This document shows, piece after piece, positions 1 through 7,247 of a stretch of 10,948 nucleotides of DNA. The position numbers and the translations under genes were made by a program. Positions within the stretch are counted from its first letter, which is position 1. Each line of letters starts with the position of its first letter. This DNA comes from Betaproteobacteria bacterium (GTDB lineage Bacteria; Pseudomonadota; Gammaproteobacteria; Burkholderiales; Burkholderiaceae_D): contig JAATFN010000430.1 of NCBI GenBank assembly GCA_015655165.1, positions 1 through 10,948 on the forward strand. The letters are read 5' to 3'. The notes under the pieces are model-generated. The model had not been told where the DNA came from. It ran no database searches and worked only from the letters and a program-made list of their open reading frames with translations.

Positions 1-739
1 ATTGCTCGACCCCGTGTTTCCCAGGTCCGGGCTCATTGATGGCCGCAAAGTCGCCCGATTCATCAAAAGCATGTTGTCGACAGAGCAATTTGAAGCACTA
101 AAAAAGCCGTTTCAGGCAGTCTCGACAGATATTATTACCGGAGAAGAGGTCACCTTATCCACTGGCAATCTGATCGAGGCTGTACGGGCCAGCATTGCTG
201 TACCGGGTATTTTTACGCCTGTCAGGCGAAGAGGGCGCATTCTTGTCGATGGTGGCCTTGTTAACCCTGTCCCCGTTAGTACGGTTAAAAAAATGGGGGC
301 GAACTTTGTGATTGCTGTCGATCTGAATCACGATATCGTGACCAGCCGTATACAACACAAACGCGTCGACAACACTGACACAGTGACAGTACCACCATCC
401 AAGATCGCACGTGTGATGGATGGCCTTAAAATATCTGACCATCAGGTCTTGCGGCAGCTTGGCATGTGGTTGGCTCCCGATGCGGCCAGCAATGCGCATA
501 ACAAGGCGACTCCGCCATTGCCGGGGATTTTCGATATGCTGTTGGCATCGATCTACATTTCCCAAGTCCAGATCACTAAAACCAATTTGATGTATAGCCA
601 GCCCGATATACTGATTCAGCCACCACTGGGAAATATCCGGTTTCTGGAATTCGACCGCGCCGAGGAAATTATTGCGATCGGATATGAAAGTGCGAAAAGT
701 GCATTGCAACCGATGAACGAGAAATTGCTTGGCTTATGA
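1..739 (+). CDS. Patatin-like phospholipase (RssA type), 5' truncated by window edge
   Basis: C-terminal 245 residues of a patatin-fold serine lipid acyl hydrolase. The open frame runs in from the left edge, so the apparent TTG start at base 2 is not a real start. The catalytic aspartate lies in the motif VDGGLVNPVP (Asp83 of the visible part, the DGG box). The preceding AVRASIAVPGIF is the characteristic patatin block before that box. The oxyanion-hole glycines and the GxSxG nucleophile of the Ser-Asp dyad should lie upstream of the window and cannot be checked. In this family the enzyme cleaves acyl chains from phospholipids or related lipids; substrate and cellular site are not determinable here. 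The gene ends with TGA at 737-739 and faces the convergent Lrp-family gene across 87 AT-rich bases. The family call is firm; a specific function is not. Confidence 0.88.
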   Translation, partial: LLDPVFPRSGLIDGRKVARFIKSMLSTEQFEALKKPFQAVSTDIITGEEVTLSTGNLIEAVRASIAVPGIFTPVRRRGRILVDGGLVNPVPVSTVKKMGANFVIAVDLNHDIVTSRIQHKRVDNTDTVTVPPSKIARVMDGLKISDHQVLRQLGMWLAPDAASNAHNKATPPLPGIFDMLLASIYISQVQITKTNLMYSQPDILIQPPLGNIRFLEFDRAEEIIAIGYESAKSALQPMNEKLLGL

Positions 740-826
740 ATTTACTTATTTTATTAAAAACATATGGTTATGTAATATTTTTAATGTTTTAGATTAACTA
801 TTTTTGACGGGGCACACATGTGTTTT
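740..826. other. Convergent intergenic spacer without a clear terminator
   Basis: AT-rich gap between the stop codons of the patatin and Lrp-family genes. It holds a short weak hairpin (ACATA 760-764 with TATGT 769-773) followed by a T-rich stretch near 777-783, and a perfect 10-base palindrome ACACATGTGT at 814-823. Either could contribute to termination, but neither has both a strong stem and a clean T-tract. Confidence 0.35.
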
Positions 827-1360
827 CTATGTCCGTGCAACCATTAACGGATCGACTGACACCGTGTGCTTTAAGGTACGCAAGGCAAATGTCGAGCGCG
901 TGTGGCGAATGCCTTTGACACGATATAGCGTATTGCGTAAAAAGCGCTCGTAGTGTTCGGAGCTGGTGACAGCGACTTTCACCAGATAATCATAGTCGCC
1001 AGTCACCAGATGGGCTTCAAGCACTTCCTGCATGTCGGCTAACAACATGCCGAACCGTTCCAGAGAGTCTCCATCATGATGGTCTAATGTGATTTCAATA
1101 AAAAATACCTCGGGAATGCCGATTTCCTTGGCATTGATAATCGCCGCATAACCGGTAATTGCCCCTCTGGCTTCCAGACGTTTCATCCGGGTCCAGCAGG
1201 GAGAGGACGATAGGCCAACTTGCTCGGCCAGTTCTGCAACAGTCAAGCGTCCATTTTTACTGAGGGCCGAGAGGATGCGACGATCAACCATATCGATGGC
1301 TTTTTCATCATCGGCCGGTTTGCTTTTTCTTTCAGAAGCATAAGCATTCTGTGTAGACAT
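827..1360 (-). CDS. Lrp/AsnC-family transcriptional regulator
   Basis: A 177-residue feast/famine-type DNA-binding protein. Residues about 23-70 form the AsnC-type winged helix-turn-helix (DRRILSALSKNGRLTVAELA, then GLSSSPCWTRMKRLE). Residues about 84-165 form the RAM ligand-binding and oligomerisation domain, with the typical GDYDYLV at 121-127. Members usually act as dimers to octamers whose DNA binding responds to an amino acid. The N-terminal tail before the helix-turn-helix (about 22 residues, charged) is longer than in many relatives. Upstream of the ATG I see no good Shine-Dalgarno, so the start could be internal (Met24), though that would trim close to the first helix. The gene is divergent from an EamA exporter, a common regulator-target arrangement; control of that exporter and of itself is inference. 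The effector is unknown. Confidence 0.93.
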   Translation of the reverse strand: MSTQNAYASERKSKPADDEKAIDMVDRRILSALSKNGRLTVAELAEQVGLSSSPCWTRMKRLEARGAITGYAAIINAKEIGIPEVFFIEITLDHHDGDSLERFGMLLADMQEVLEAHLVTGDYDYLVKVAVTSSEHYERFLRNTLYRVKGIRHTRSTFALRTLKHTVSVDPLMVART

Positions 1361-1375
1361 GATATGTTAACTTTA

Positions 1376-1405
1376 TATGCTTTAATGAATTTACTTTATA
1401 GCATA
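1376..1405. promoter_or_regulatory. Imperfect dyad in the divergent promoter region, candidate Lrp-family operator
   Basis: TATGCT (1376-1381) and AGCATA (1400-1405) form perfect inverted arms around an AT-rich 18-base centre in which several more positions pair. It lies 16 bases upstream of the Lrp-family start. Autoregulators of this family bind AT-rich imperfect palindromes in such positions. No consensus for this protein is known to me, so this is a candidate only. Confidence 0.35.
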
Positions 1406-1470
1406 AATAAGGAAAATATTCGTGGTTATACGCATTAAAATTTATCCCATACTGTACATCACAGGATAAA

Positions 1471-1500
1471 GCCGTATTGACCCATCACAGTTAATACGGC
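1471..1500 (+). promoter_or_regulatory. Hairpin/inverted repeat abutting the EamA start codon
   Basis: GCCGTATT (1471-1478) is exactly complementary to AATACGGC (1493-1500). Two further inner pairs (one G-U) extend the stem to 10, leaving a 10-base loop. The 3' arm ends 8 bases before the ATG at 1509, where a Shine-Dalgarno would be expected and none is visible. It could be a DNA operator or an RNA structure controlling initiation. Confidence 0.45.
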
Positions 1501-1508
1501 AACTAAAA

Positions 1509-2429
1509 ATGCTTACCACGCATATGAACACAAAACTACAATTTTTGTTAGCGCCTTTGCTTTTTGCCAGCAACATGGTTGCCGCACGTTGGATTGGCGG
1601 GGAATTGCCGCCAATGACGTTGGCTTTTGGCCGTTGGCTGATTGCGGCACTGATTCTTCTGCCTTTTATTCTTCCAGTACTACGCACACATTGGCGCACA
1701 CTTGTCACGCGCAAACACGACCTGGCGCTACTCGCTCTTTTGGGCGGCATATTAAGTGTTGCTCCACAGTACGCTGCAGCCCATTTCACATCGGCTGGAC
1801 ACATTGCGTTGGTTTTTGCATTAACACCGATTCTGGTTTCCATTATTGACCGTTTTGTATGGCGCATACCCCTGTCATTGATGGTTGTTATCGGTGCCAT
1901 CGTGGCCTTTACCGGCATCGGCCTGGTCGTTTTTGAGGGGAGTCTGGCCAATCTGAGGCAGGTCAAGTTCAATATCGGTGACATCATTGCCTTGGTATCT
2001 GCCTTTGCCTGGGCAGCCTATACAGCACTATTAAAGCGGCGTCCGGTACAAATACCACCCATGTTACTGCTATGGGTAGTGTCAGCAGGTGCGGCAGCTG
2101 GGCTGTTATTGATTGTGCCGTTTGAATGGGCTGTATCAGGACATATACCCGCAATCACTTTGCGTGCAGCAGCAGGCATGTTATTTGTTGCTTTGGTCGC
2201 AGGCATTGCCGCTTATATCGTCTATGGCAAAGTTGTCGCCAAACTCGGTGCACCCAGAGCCAGCATGGCCATGTATCTGGTGCCTGTCTATGCATTCCTG
2301 ATGGGGGCAGCTTTTCTGGGGGAAACGCTGTATACCTATCATCTCTTTGCTACCTTGCTGGTGTTTGCAGGGGTGGCATGTGCGACATTCAAGCCCCAAG
2401 CAAGATGGGTGCAACGCAAGTACGCATGA
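1509..2429 (+). CDS. EamA/DMT-superfamily transporter
   Basis: A 306-residue inner-membrane protein with the two-repeat EamA architecture of drug/metabolite transporters: about ten hydrophobic segments, first repeat about residues 11-142 and second about 157-294. Recognisable family features are PPMTLAFGRW near residue 34 in the first repeat and the conserved Pro/Glu region VPVYAFLMGAAFLGE near 258-272 in the second. Members export amino acids, sugars or other small metabolites, usually by proton exchange; the substrate cannot be read from sequence. The neighbouring divergent Lrp-family gene makes an amino acid or related metabolite a reasonable guess. Translation could start at 1509 or at the second ATG at 1524; neither has a visible ribosome-binding site, and a strong inverted repeat precedes the first. 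The family assignment is secure. Confidence 0.92.
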   Translation: MLTTHMNTKLQFLLAPLLFASNMVAARWIGGELPPMTLAFGRWLIAALILLPFILPVLRTHWRTLVTRKHDLALLALLGGILSVAPQYAAAHFTSAGHIALVFALTPILVSIIDRFVWRIPLSLMVVIGAIVAFTGIGLVVFEGSLANLRQVKFNIGDIIALVSAFAWAAYTALLKRRPVQIPPMLLLWVVSAGAAAGLLLIVPFEWAVSGHIPAITLRAAAGMLFVALVAGIAAYIVYGKVVAKLGAPRASMAMYLVPVYAFLMGAAFLGETLYTYHLFATLLVFAGVACATFKPQARWVQRKYA

Positions 2430-2435
2430 CCTGAT

Positions 2436-2473
2436 TGTTGCCGGCAGGCACAGCAGGTGGGGCTTTGGCAACA
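2436..2473 (+). other. Inverted repeat downstream of the EamA gene
   Basis: TGTTGCC (2436-2442) pairs with GGCAACA (2467-2473) around a 24-base interior, 7 bases after the EamA stop codon. There is no T-tract after the 3' arm, so it is at best a weak or rho-assisted terminator. Confidence 0.3.
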
Positions 2474-2611
2474 CTTGTCCACAATTATGTAGGTAGTGCG
2501 TGCGACTATGTTGTACATTGATTGCATCTGCATTGCCCCATCCTCTGTAGAACACCGCGATTCATGGTTTACCCGAATGCATGGTATTGATTAATTACAT
2601 AGGGGGGACGT

Positions 2612-3160
2612 ATGAATAAAGTGCTTCAGCCGTTTCTTGTATGTATTGTGATACTTTGTTTTACCGGTGCTGCCAATGCTGTTTCTTACGTAGGCGCAGA
2701 TATCGGTTTTACCGACTTTCCTTCTGGCAACACATTCCACAATGCCACGACTTCAAACAAGCGTGGCTATATCATGGGCATATACAGTGGCAATCGCCTT
2801 CATAAGAATTTTGCTGCAGAAGTAGGATATGTGATGATTACTCGCATCAAAATGCAGATTGCCGGTGCCGAACAAAAAGTCAGTGCCCATTTATTTCATG
2901 CCAGCGGTCTGGCTTATCTGCCGATGCCAGACAGTGTTCCCGCCATATTGGATGCTTATGGTCGCCTGGGGGTTGGTTATACCAGTGCTAAAGCAGGGGA
3001 AAGTAGTAACGCCAAGACCGCTTTGCTTTATGGTGTTGGCGCAGAGCTGAGATACTATCACTCAGTCATATTGAGGGCAGAAGTGCTGCGTATTCCAAAT
3101 TTTGCTATTCAGAGCAACCCGGTGACAATTTATCAATTGGGTGTCCATATGAAGTTTTGA
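2612..3160 (+). CDS. Small outer-membrane beta-barrel protein, tandem copy 1
   Basis: A 182-residue exported protein. The start is fixed by a strong AGGGGGG at 2601-2607, four bases before the ATG. Residues 1-23 form a Sec signal peptide (MNKVLQ, hydrophobic core, cleavage likely after GAANA). The mature part has alternating amphipathic strands rich in Gly and aromatics (YVGADIGF, FAAEVGYVMI, YGRLGVGY, YGVGAELRYY) and ends in Lys-Phe; a C-terminal Phe is the usual BAM-recognition residue. The size fits an eight-stranded barrel of the OmpA/OmpW-like superfamily. It has no OmpA peptidoglycan-binding domain. Function is unknown; small pore or structural roles are possible. The following gene is a paralogue of exactly the same length, aligning without gaps over the mature part at about 45% identity by my hand count (70 of 157). 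Confidence 0.85.
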   Translation: MNKVLQPFLVCIVILCFTGAANAVSYVGADIGFTDFPSGNTFHNATTSNKRGYIMGIYSGNRLHKNFAAEVGYVMITRIKMQIAGAEQKVSAHLFHASGLAYLPMPDSVPAILDAYGRLGVGYTSAKAGESSNAKTALLYGVGAELRYYHSVILRAEVLRIPNFAIQSNPVTIYQLGVHMKF

Positions 3161-3204
3161 TTTGCCAAGCTTGTATGTAAAAACACTCACCATAAAATAC
3201 CAGG

Positions 3205-3219
3205 ATGGCTTTAAGCCAT
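3205..3219 (+). other. Perfect hairpin between the two barrel genes
   Basis: ATGGCT (3205-3210), loop TTA, AGCCAT (3214-3219). No T-tract follows, so it is unlikely to be a full terminator; it could attenuate read-through or protect the upstream mRNA 3' end. Confidence 0.35.
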
Positions 3220-3314
3220 GTTGGACATTGACAGAGATAAGCGACGAAATAGCCTTCATGGAAATCTGCTGTACCCGAATCCGATCTTTGATTCATCAAA
3301 CAAGGGGGGTAAGT

Positions 3315-3863
3315 ATGAAGAGAGTGATGTTGTCATTTCTGGTCTTGTTGTCCGTTTTCGGATTAAACAGTCAGGCAAATGCAGGTGTATACGCCGGTGT
3401 AGATGGTGGTTTTGCGACATTTGCATCCGGTTATAAATTGTTAAATACCAGTTCCTCCAGTAAAACAGGCCAGTTATTCGATATCCATGCCGGTTATCGT
3501 CTGGGAGAAATTATCGCAGCAGAAGTCGGTTACGCTAAAATTGCCAACGTGAAAGTCAATGTTGGCGGTAGCGAGAAAAATGTTAGTACAGATGTCTTTC
3601 ATGTCAGTGGACTAGCCTATTTGCCACTGCCAACGTTGTTCACTGCCATGCTGGACATTTATGGACGTTTTGGCATCGGATACACGAAAGGGGCTGTTGA
3701 CGATCATTCCCATAGCAAAACTTCGATGATCTACGGTATTGGTGCGGAATTCAATTATTTGCCACTGATCGCTTTCAGAGCTGAAGCACAACACATCCCG
3801 GATTTTGGTGTATCAAATAATCCACTAACGACTTTCAAGGTCGGTGTTAATGTTAAATTTTAA
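3315..3863 (+). CDS. Small outer-membrane beta-barrel protein, tandem copy 2
   Basis: A 182-residue paralogue of the preceding barrel protein. The frame is open back to 3162, but the start at 3315 is preferred. It follows AGGGGGG (3303-3309), identical to the site of copy 1, and it begins a proper signal peptide (MKRVMLSF, then a Leu/Val-rich core, cleavage likely after SQANA), whereas the upstream 51 residues look non-coding. Strands such as IIAAEVGYAKI, YGRFGIGY and YGIGAEFNYL and the C-terminal Lys-Phe match copy 1 position by position. The best conserved region is FHxSGLAYLPxP. The surface-loop regions around mature residues 101-109 (AVDDHSHS) differ most. A strong terminator follows the stop, so both genes may share a transcript. 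Function is unknown. Confidence 0.85.
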   Translation: MKRVMLSFLVLLSVFGLNSQANAGVYAGVDGGFATFASGYKLLNTSSSSKTGQLFDIHAGYRLGEIIAAEVGYAKIANVKVNVGGSEKNVSTDVFHVSGLAYLPLPTLFTAMLDIYGRFGIGYTKGAVDDHSHSKTSMIYGIGAEFNYLPLIAFRAEAQHIPDFGVSNNPLTTFKVGVNVKF

Positions 3864-3920
3864 AAATAGTTAAATTTAAAATCAATGAGTTAAGTGTTTA
3901 TTGTGATGTAAAACATTAAA

Positions 3921-3951
3921 AATGATCCTGATGTTGAGGGTCATTTTTTTT
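3921..3951 (+). terminator. Rho-independent terminator after the barrel gene pair
   Basis: AATGATCCT (3921-3929) pairs with AGGGTCATT (3937-3945), nine pairs with one G-U and a 7-base loop, followed directly by a run of eight T ending at 3951. It lies 57 bases after the copy 2 stop codon. Confidence 0.88.
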
Positions 3952-4007
3952 GCAATAGATCCCCTAAATTAGAGACATGGCTGCATAAAGTTGTCAAAAT
4001 GTTAAAT

Positions 4008-4046
4008 ATGAAAATTTCATACAGCAAATACATATAGGCCGCCTAT
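4008..4046 (+). promoter_or_regulatory. Two 13-base dyads in the leader of the GGDEF-EAL gene
   Basis: ATGAAA-a-TTTCAT (4008-4020) and ATAGGC-c-GCCTAT (4034-4046) are both perfect 6-1-6 inverted repeats, with centres 26 bases apart. The second ends just before the Shine-Dalgarno GAGGGG (4048-4053). They may be operator sites or small leader hairpins; no known regulator consensus is recognised. Confidence 0.3.
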
Positions 4047-4062
4047 CGAGGGGTGCAGCATC

Positions 4063-6633
4063 ATGCAAAGTAACCCGGATTTTTCGGAACTGTTTAACCA
4101 GACGCTGGAGCAAGCCATTGACAGTGTTGTTGTGATTGATACTGACAACAGGGTGATATTTTTTAACCGGGCTGCAGAGCAATTGTGGGGCTATAGTCGG
4201 GAAGAGGTGATTGGCAAGAATGTCAAGATGCTCGTTCCATCTGAAATACAGTCACACCATGACCACTATATCGATACCAACCGCCAAACCGGCGTCAACC
4301 ATATTGTCGGTACATTCAGAACTGTGCCGATTCACTGCAAAGATGGTTCCCGTTGCTGGGGCTCCATGTCAATTTCCAAAGTCGAGAGTGCCGGCAAAAT
4401 TCTCTACACTGCATTTATCAAAGATGTGACAGATCAGCATGAGGCCGAAGAGCATGCCCGGTTACTGTCACTGGTGGCTGACCAGACCGACAATGCCATC
4501 ATCATTACCAATGGACAATGGGAAATTGTCTATGTGAATGCAGGTTTTAGCCGGATGTTCGGCTATACCTTCGAGAAGGTACAAGGCCAGTACCCGACAT
4601 CGGTATTAACGCCCAACGTAGAACAAAGTACGGTAGAAAAAATTCAGCAACGCTTGTCCCAAGGACGCGCCTTTAACGCTGAAGAAATCACCTACATGGC
4701 CGGTGGTGAAAGAATGTGGTGTAGTGTGACATCGAATCCGGTGTTTGATGCAGCCGGCAACTTGCGCAATACTGTTAGTGTATTAACAGATATTACTCAT
4801 TCCAAAATGCATGAAGTACTCCAGCACCGGGTGCTGGAGGCCATGGCAAAGGAAGAGCCGCTGGAAGACATCATGGATTTGGTTTGTCGTGAAATAGAAC
4901 GCATTGTTCCTGAGGTTGTTACCTCCATTTTACGTGTGGACGGGAACCATACCTTGCGCCCGTTAGCCAGCCCCAGTTTACCGGCGTCTTATTGTCTGGC
5001 AATCGAAGGATTGCCAATTGGTGAAGGGGTCGCTTCTAGCGGGACAGCAGCGTACCGTGGTGAGGAAGTGATTGTCTCTGATATTGAAAACGACCCGTTG
5101 TGGACTCATTACAAAGCGCTGGTTTTGCCATTGTCATTGAACAGTTGCTGGGTTACGCCGATTAAAGGCAGTCATGAGCGCATCCTTGGTACGCTGGCGT
5201 TCTACCGTACAGAATTTCGTACACCGACAACATTTGACAGGCAACTAGTCGATGTCATCGTACCGTTATGTGCACTGGCACTAGAACGTGAAGAAAGTCG
5301 CGCACATATACGCCAACTGGCATTTTATGACAACCTGACCGAGCTTCCCAACCGTAGCCTGTTACTTGCAGAGGCAGAGCGCGCATTGCACGAAGCGCAG
5401 CGCCAAAAAACAGGTCTGGCTGTTTTTTTTATTGATCTTGACCGTTTCAAGCAAGTCAATGATACGTTGGGACATCCCGCAGGCGACAAGTTATTGCAAA
5501 TTATTGCCGAGCGCCTTCAGCAAAGCAGACGTCATACGGATATCGTGGGGCGTCTGTCAGGGGATGAATTTGTTGTCGTATTACCCCAATGTGATCGTGA
5601 ACATGTCGTAGAAATTGTCGAGCAACTACGGTTAAGCATGAGTCAGCCTTGTCTGGTTGGCGGGGTTATGTTGGCGCCATCGGCAAGTATCGGTATTAGT
5701 GTGTTCCCGCACGATGGCCATGATATGGGCACCTTGATTCATCGTGCCGATATGGCAATGTACCAGGCTAAAAGTGCGGGGAGAGGGCGATACAGTTTTT
5801 TCAGTCATGAATTAAACCAGTTGACGCAAGAGCGTCAGGCGCTGGAAAGTGCATTACGCAGTACTCTGGAAAACAACCAGCTTCAATTGTATTACCAGCC
5901 ACAAATAAGCATGGAAGGAGGATATCTGTATGGTGTCGAGGCACTGGCAAGGTGGCATCATCCTGAATTGGGGATTATTTCTCCGGTACGGTTTATCGCA
6001 CTGGCTGAAGAGTGCGGATTGATCGGTGAACTAGGCCAATGGGGTATTAAAGAAGCTTGCCGTCAATTGGCTATCTGGCGACGTCAAGGCATCCATATAC
6101 CGGTGGTTTCTGTTAATTTGTCACCGACAAATTTCCATAATCTGGATCTGCCGGGCATGATCATGCATACCTTGAAAGAGCACGATCTTGATGTGAAAGA
6201 CCTCACTATTGAGATTACCGAAAATATCTTGGTGGATACCAATCCCAGTATCATGAAAACCATTAGTGAAGTCCACGCCTATGGTATCCGTTTATCGGTC
6301 GATGATTTTGGTACCGGTTATTCCAGTCTGAGTTATTTACGTCGTTTCCCGATTCAGGAATTGAAACTGGACAGCAGTTTTGTGAAAGATCTCGAGTATG
6401 ACCACACTAGCCGGGCATTGAGCGCTGCAGTTATCCGTATCGGTGAAAGCCTGCAATTGACTGTTGTTGCCGAAGGGATTGAAACCGATCAGCAGCACGC
6501 CATTCTCAAAGAGCAGGGATACCACGTAGCGCAAGGATATTTGTTTTCCCAGCCCTTGCCGGCGACTGATTTTGAAAAATGGGTTACCGATGCGCTTATT
6601 GCCGGGAAAATCACAAATAAGGTTTCAACATAG
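4063..6633 (+). CDS. DosP-like PAS-PAS-GAF-GGDEF-EAL haem sensor, cyclic-di-GMP turnover enzyme
   Basis: An 856-residue cytoplasmic protein with the domain order of E. coli DosP: PAS1 (about 8-125), PAS2 (131-247), GAF-like (251-412), GGDEF (415-583), EAL (587-845). PAS1 aligns without gaps to the haem-PAS of FixL and DosP. His66 (in HHDHYI) matches the proximal ligand (FixL His200, DosP His77). Arg86 matches the O2-stabilising Arg (FixL 220, DosP 97), with the same 20-residue spacing. Thr84 replaces DosP Met95. The GGDEF domain has SGDEF at 499-503 and an inhibitory-site RxxD (Arg490, Asp493), so cyclase activity is possible. The EAL domain has Glu626 (EAL), Asn685, Glu717, Asp747-Asp748 (DDFGTGYSS), Lys768, Glu804 and Gln824, the metal-binding and catalytic set, so phosphodiesterase activity is likely. 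The start is supported by GAGGGG at 4048-4053. Which activity dominates is not decidable from sequence. Confidence 0.93.
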   Translation: MQSNPDFSELFNQTLEQAIDSVVVIDTDNRVIFFNRAAEQLWGYSREEVIGKNVKMLVPSEIQSHHDHYIDTNRQTGVNHIVGTFRTVPIHCKDGSRCWGSMSISKVESAGKILYTAFIKDVTDQHEAEEHARLLSLVADQTDNAIIITNGQWEIVYVNAGFSRMFGYTFEKVQGQYPTSVLTPNVEQSTVEKIQQRLSQGRAFNAEEITYMAGGERMWCSVTSNPVFDAAGNLRNTVSVLTDITHSKMHEVLQHRVLEAMAKEEPLEDIMDLVCREIERIVPEVVTSILRVDGNHTLRPLASPSLPASYCLAIEGLPIGEGVASSGTAAYRGEEVIVSDIENDPLWTHYKALVLPLSLNSCWVTPIKGSHERILGTLAFYRTEFRTPTTFDRQLVDVIVPLCALALEREESRAHIRQLAFYDNLTELPNRSLLLAEAERALHEAQRQKTGLAVFFIDLDRFKQVNDTLGHPAGDKLLQIIAERLQQSRRHTDIVGRLSGDEFVVVLPQCDREHVVEIVEQLRLSMSQPCLVGGVMLAPSASIGISVFPHDGHDMGTLIHRADMAMYQAKSAGRGRYSFFSHELNQLTQERQALESALRSTLENNQLQLYYQPQISMEGGYLYGVEALARWHHPELGIISPVRFIALAEECGLIGELGQWGIKEACRQLAIWRRQGIHIPVVSVNLSPTNFHNLDLPGMIMHTLKEHDLDVKDLTIEITENILVDTNPSIMKTISEVHAYGIRLSVDDFGTGYSSLSYLRRFPIQELKLDSSFVKDLEYDHTSRALSAAVIRIGESLQLTVVAEGIETDQQHAILKEQGYHVAQGYLFSQPLPATDFEKWVTDALIAGKITNKVST

Positions 6634-6640
6634 AGGAAAG

Positions 6641-7063
6641 CTACTGGTGGTAGTTGCCGGTCGCCAGAGCAATCTCCCGCAAAAAACAGAATAAACCGGT
6701 AATTAATGTCGCCATCGCGACGATAAACAAGAACGATATCGTGCTAGACGGGTCTTTGTTCAGTTCGGAACCAACAAATATGGCTGCAATGACAAGACAG
6801 ACAAAGAGTGCACAACACGTACATAAGGTAATGGCGGAATGCACCCAGAAAGTTCTGCGGTTCAACACCATCAACTCGATGTTGTATTTCTGCCGGTCTT
6901 TGTCATCCATCGCATTGAGCACGCGTGTACGATCGATAATACGGCCTAAACGCCCTGAAATGACACCCAATATAGACCCGACGCCGGTCAGTAAAAAAAC
7001 AGGAGCAACAGACTGTTGAATAGCGTGGGCAACGTTGATGACATAGTTTGCGTTTTCTAGCAT
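6641..7063 (-). CDS. DUF2721 family membrane protein
   Basis: A 140-residue protein recognised as DUF2721 from the N-terminal block SVAPVFLLTGVGSILGV followed by SGRLGRIIDRTR (residues about 18-47). It has three predicted membrane segments (about 14-36, 72-98 and 108-128). A charged loop (DDKDRQKYNIELMVLNRR, about 53-70) lies between the first and second. No biochemical function is established for the family to my knowledge. It converges on the GGDEF-EAL gene with only 7 bases between the stop codons and no evident terminator there. A perfect TATAAT lies upstream, but the start at 7063 has no clear Shine-Dalgarno. Confidence 0.85.
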   Translation of the reverse strand: MLENANYVINVAHAIQQSVAPVFLLTGVGSILGVISGRLGRIIDRTRVLNAMDDKDRQKYNIELMVLNRRTFWVHSAITLCTCCALFVCLVIAAIFVGSELNKDPSSTISFLFIVAMATLITGLFCFLREIALATGNYHQ

Positions 7064-7095
7064 GGGTAGTATCGGTAGTGGATTTGACTGTATCT

Positions 7096-7101
7096 ATTAT
7101 A
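7096..7101 (-). promoter_or_regulatory. Candidate -10 box for the DUF2721 gene
   Basis: On the minus strand this reads TATAAT, the sigma-70 -10 consensus, 32 bases upstream of the ATG. I see no good -35 hexamer at 16-18 bases, so the promoter call is tentative. Confidence 0.4.
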
Positions 7102-7180
7102 GTGGCATTGGACTGTTGTGTAGTACTTGCAGTGCGCAGCCTGTATAAAGATCATCGTGTCGGCAGTTTATTTGGCATAC

Positions 7181-7223
7181 AAATAAAAAACAGGAGCAGC
7201 ACATGTGTGCAACCCCTGTTTTT
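7181..7223 (-). terminator. Rho-independent terminator after aqpZ
   Basis: On the minus strand AAAAACAGG (7223-7215) pairs with CCTGTTTTT (7194-7186), enclosing an inner GCACA/TGTGC stem. The transcript then runs into TTTTTTATTT (7190-7181). It starts 25 bases after the aqpZ stop codon. Confidence 0.8.
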
Positions 7224-7247
7224 ATATACAGTAAAGAAACGGTACCG

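Noticed and set aside
155..709. 184-residue open frame on the minus strand
   Set aside because: It is antisense to the patatin gene, whose catalytic motif and family blocks are clear; the antisense protein shows no recognisable domain.
1442..1987. 181-residue open frame on the minus strand
   Set aside because: It lies antisense inside the EamA gene, is rich in Arg/Ser/Met without family features, and the plus-strand transporter explains the region.
3162..3314. N-terminal 51-residue extension of the second barrel protein
   Set aside because: The extension lacks a ribosome-binding site and would bury the signal peptide. The start at 3315 has the same AGGGGGG as copy 1 and gives an identical length.
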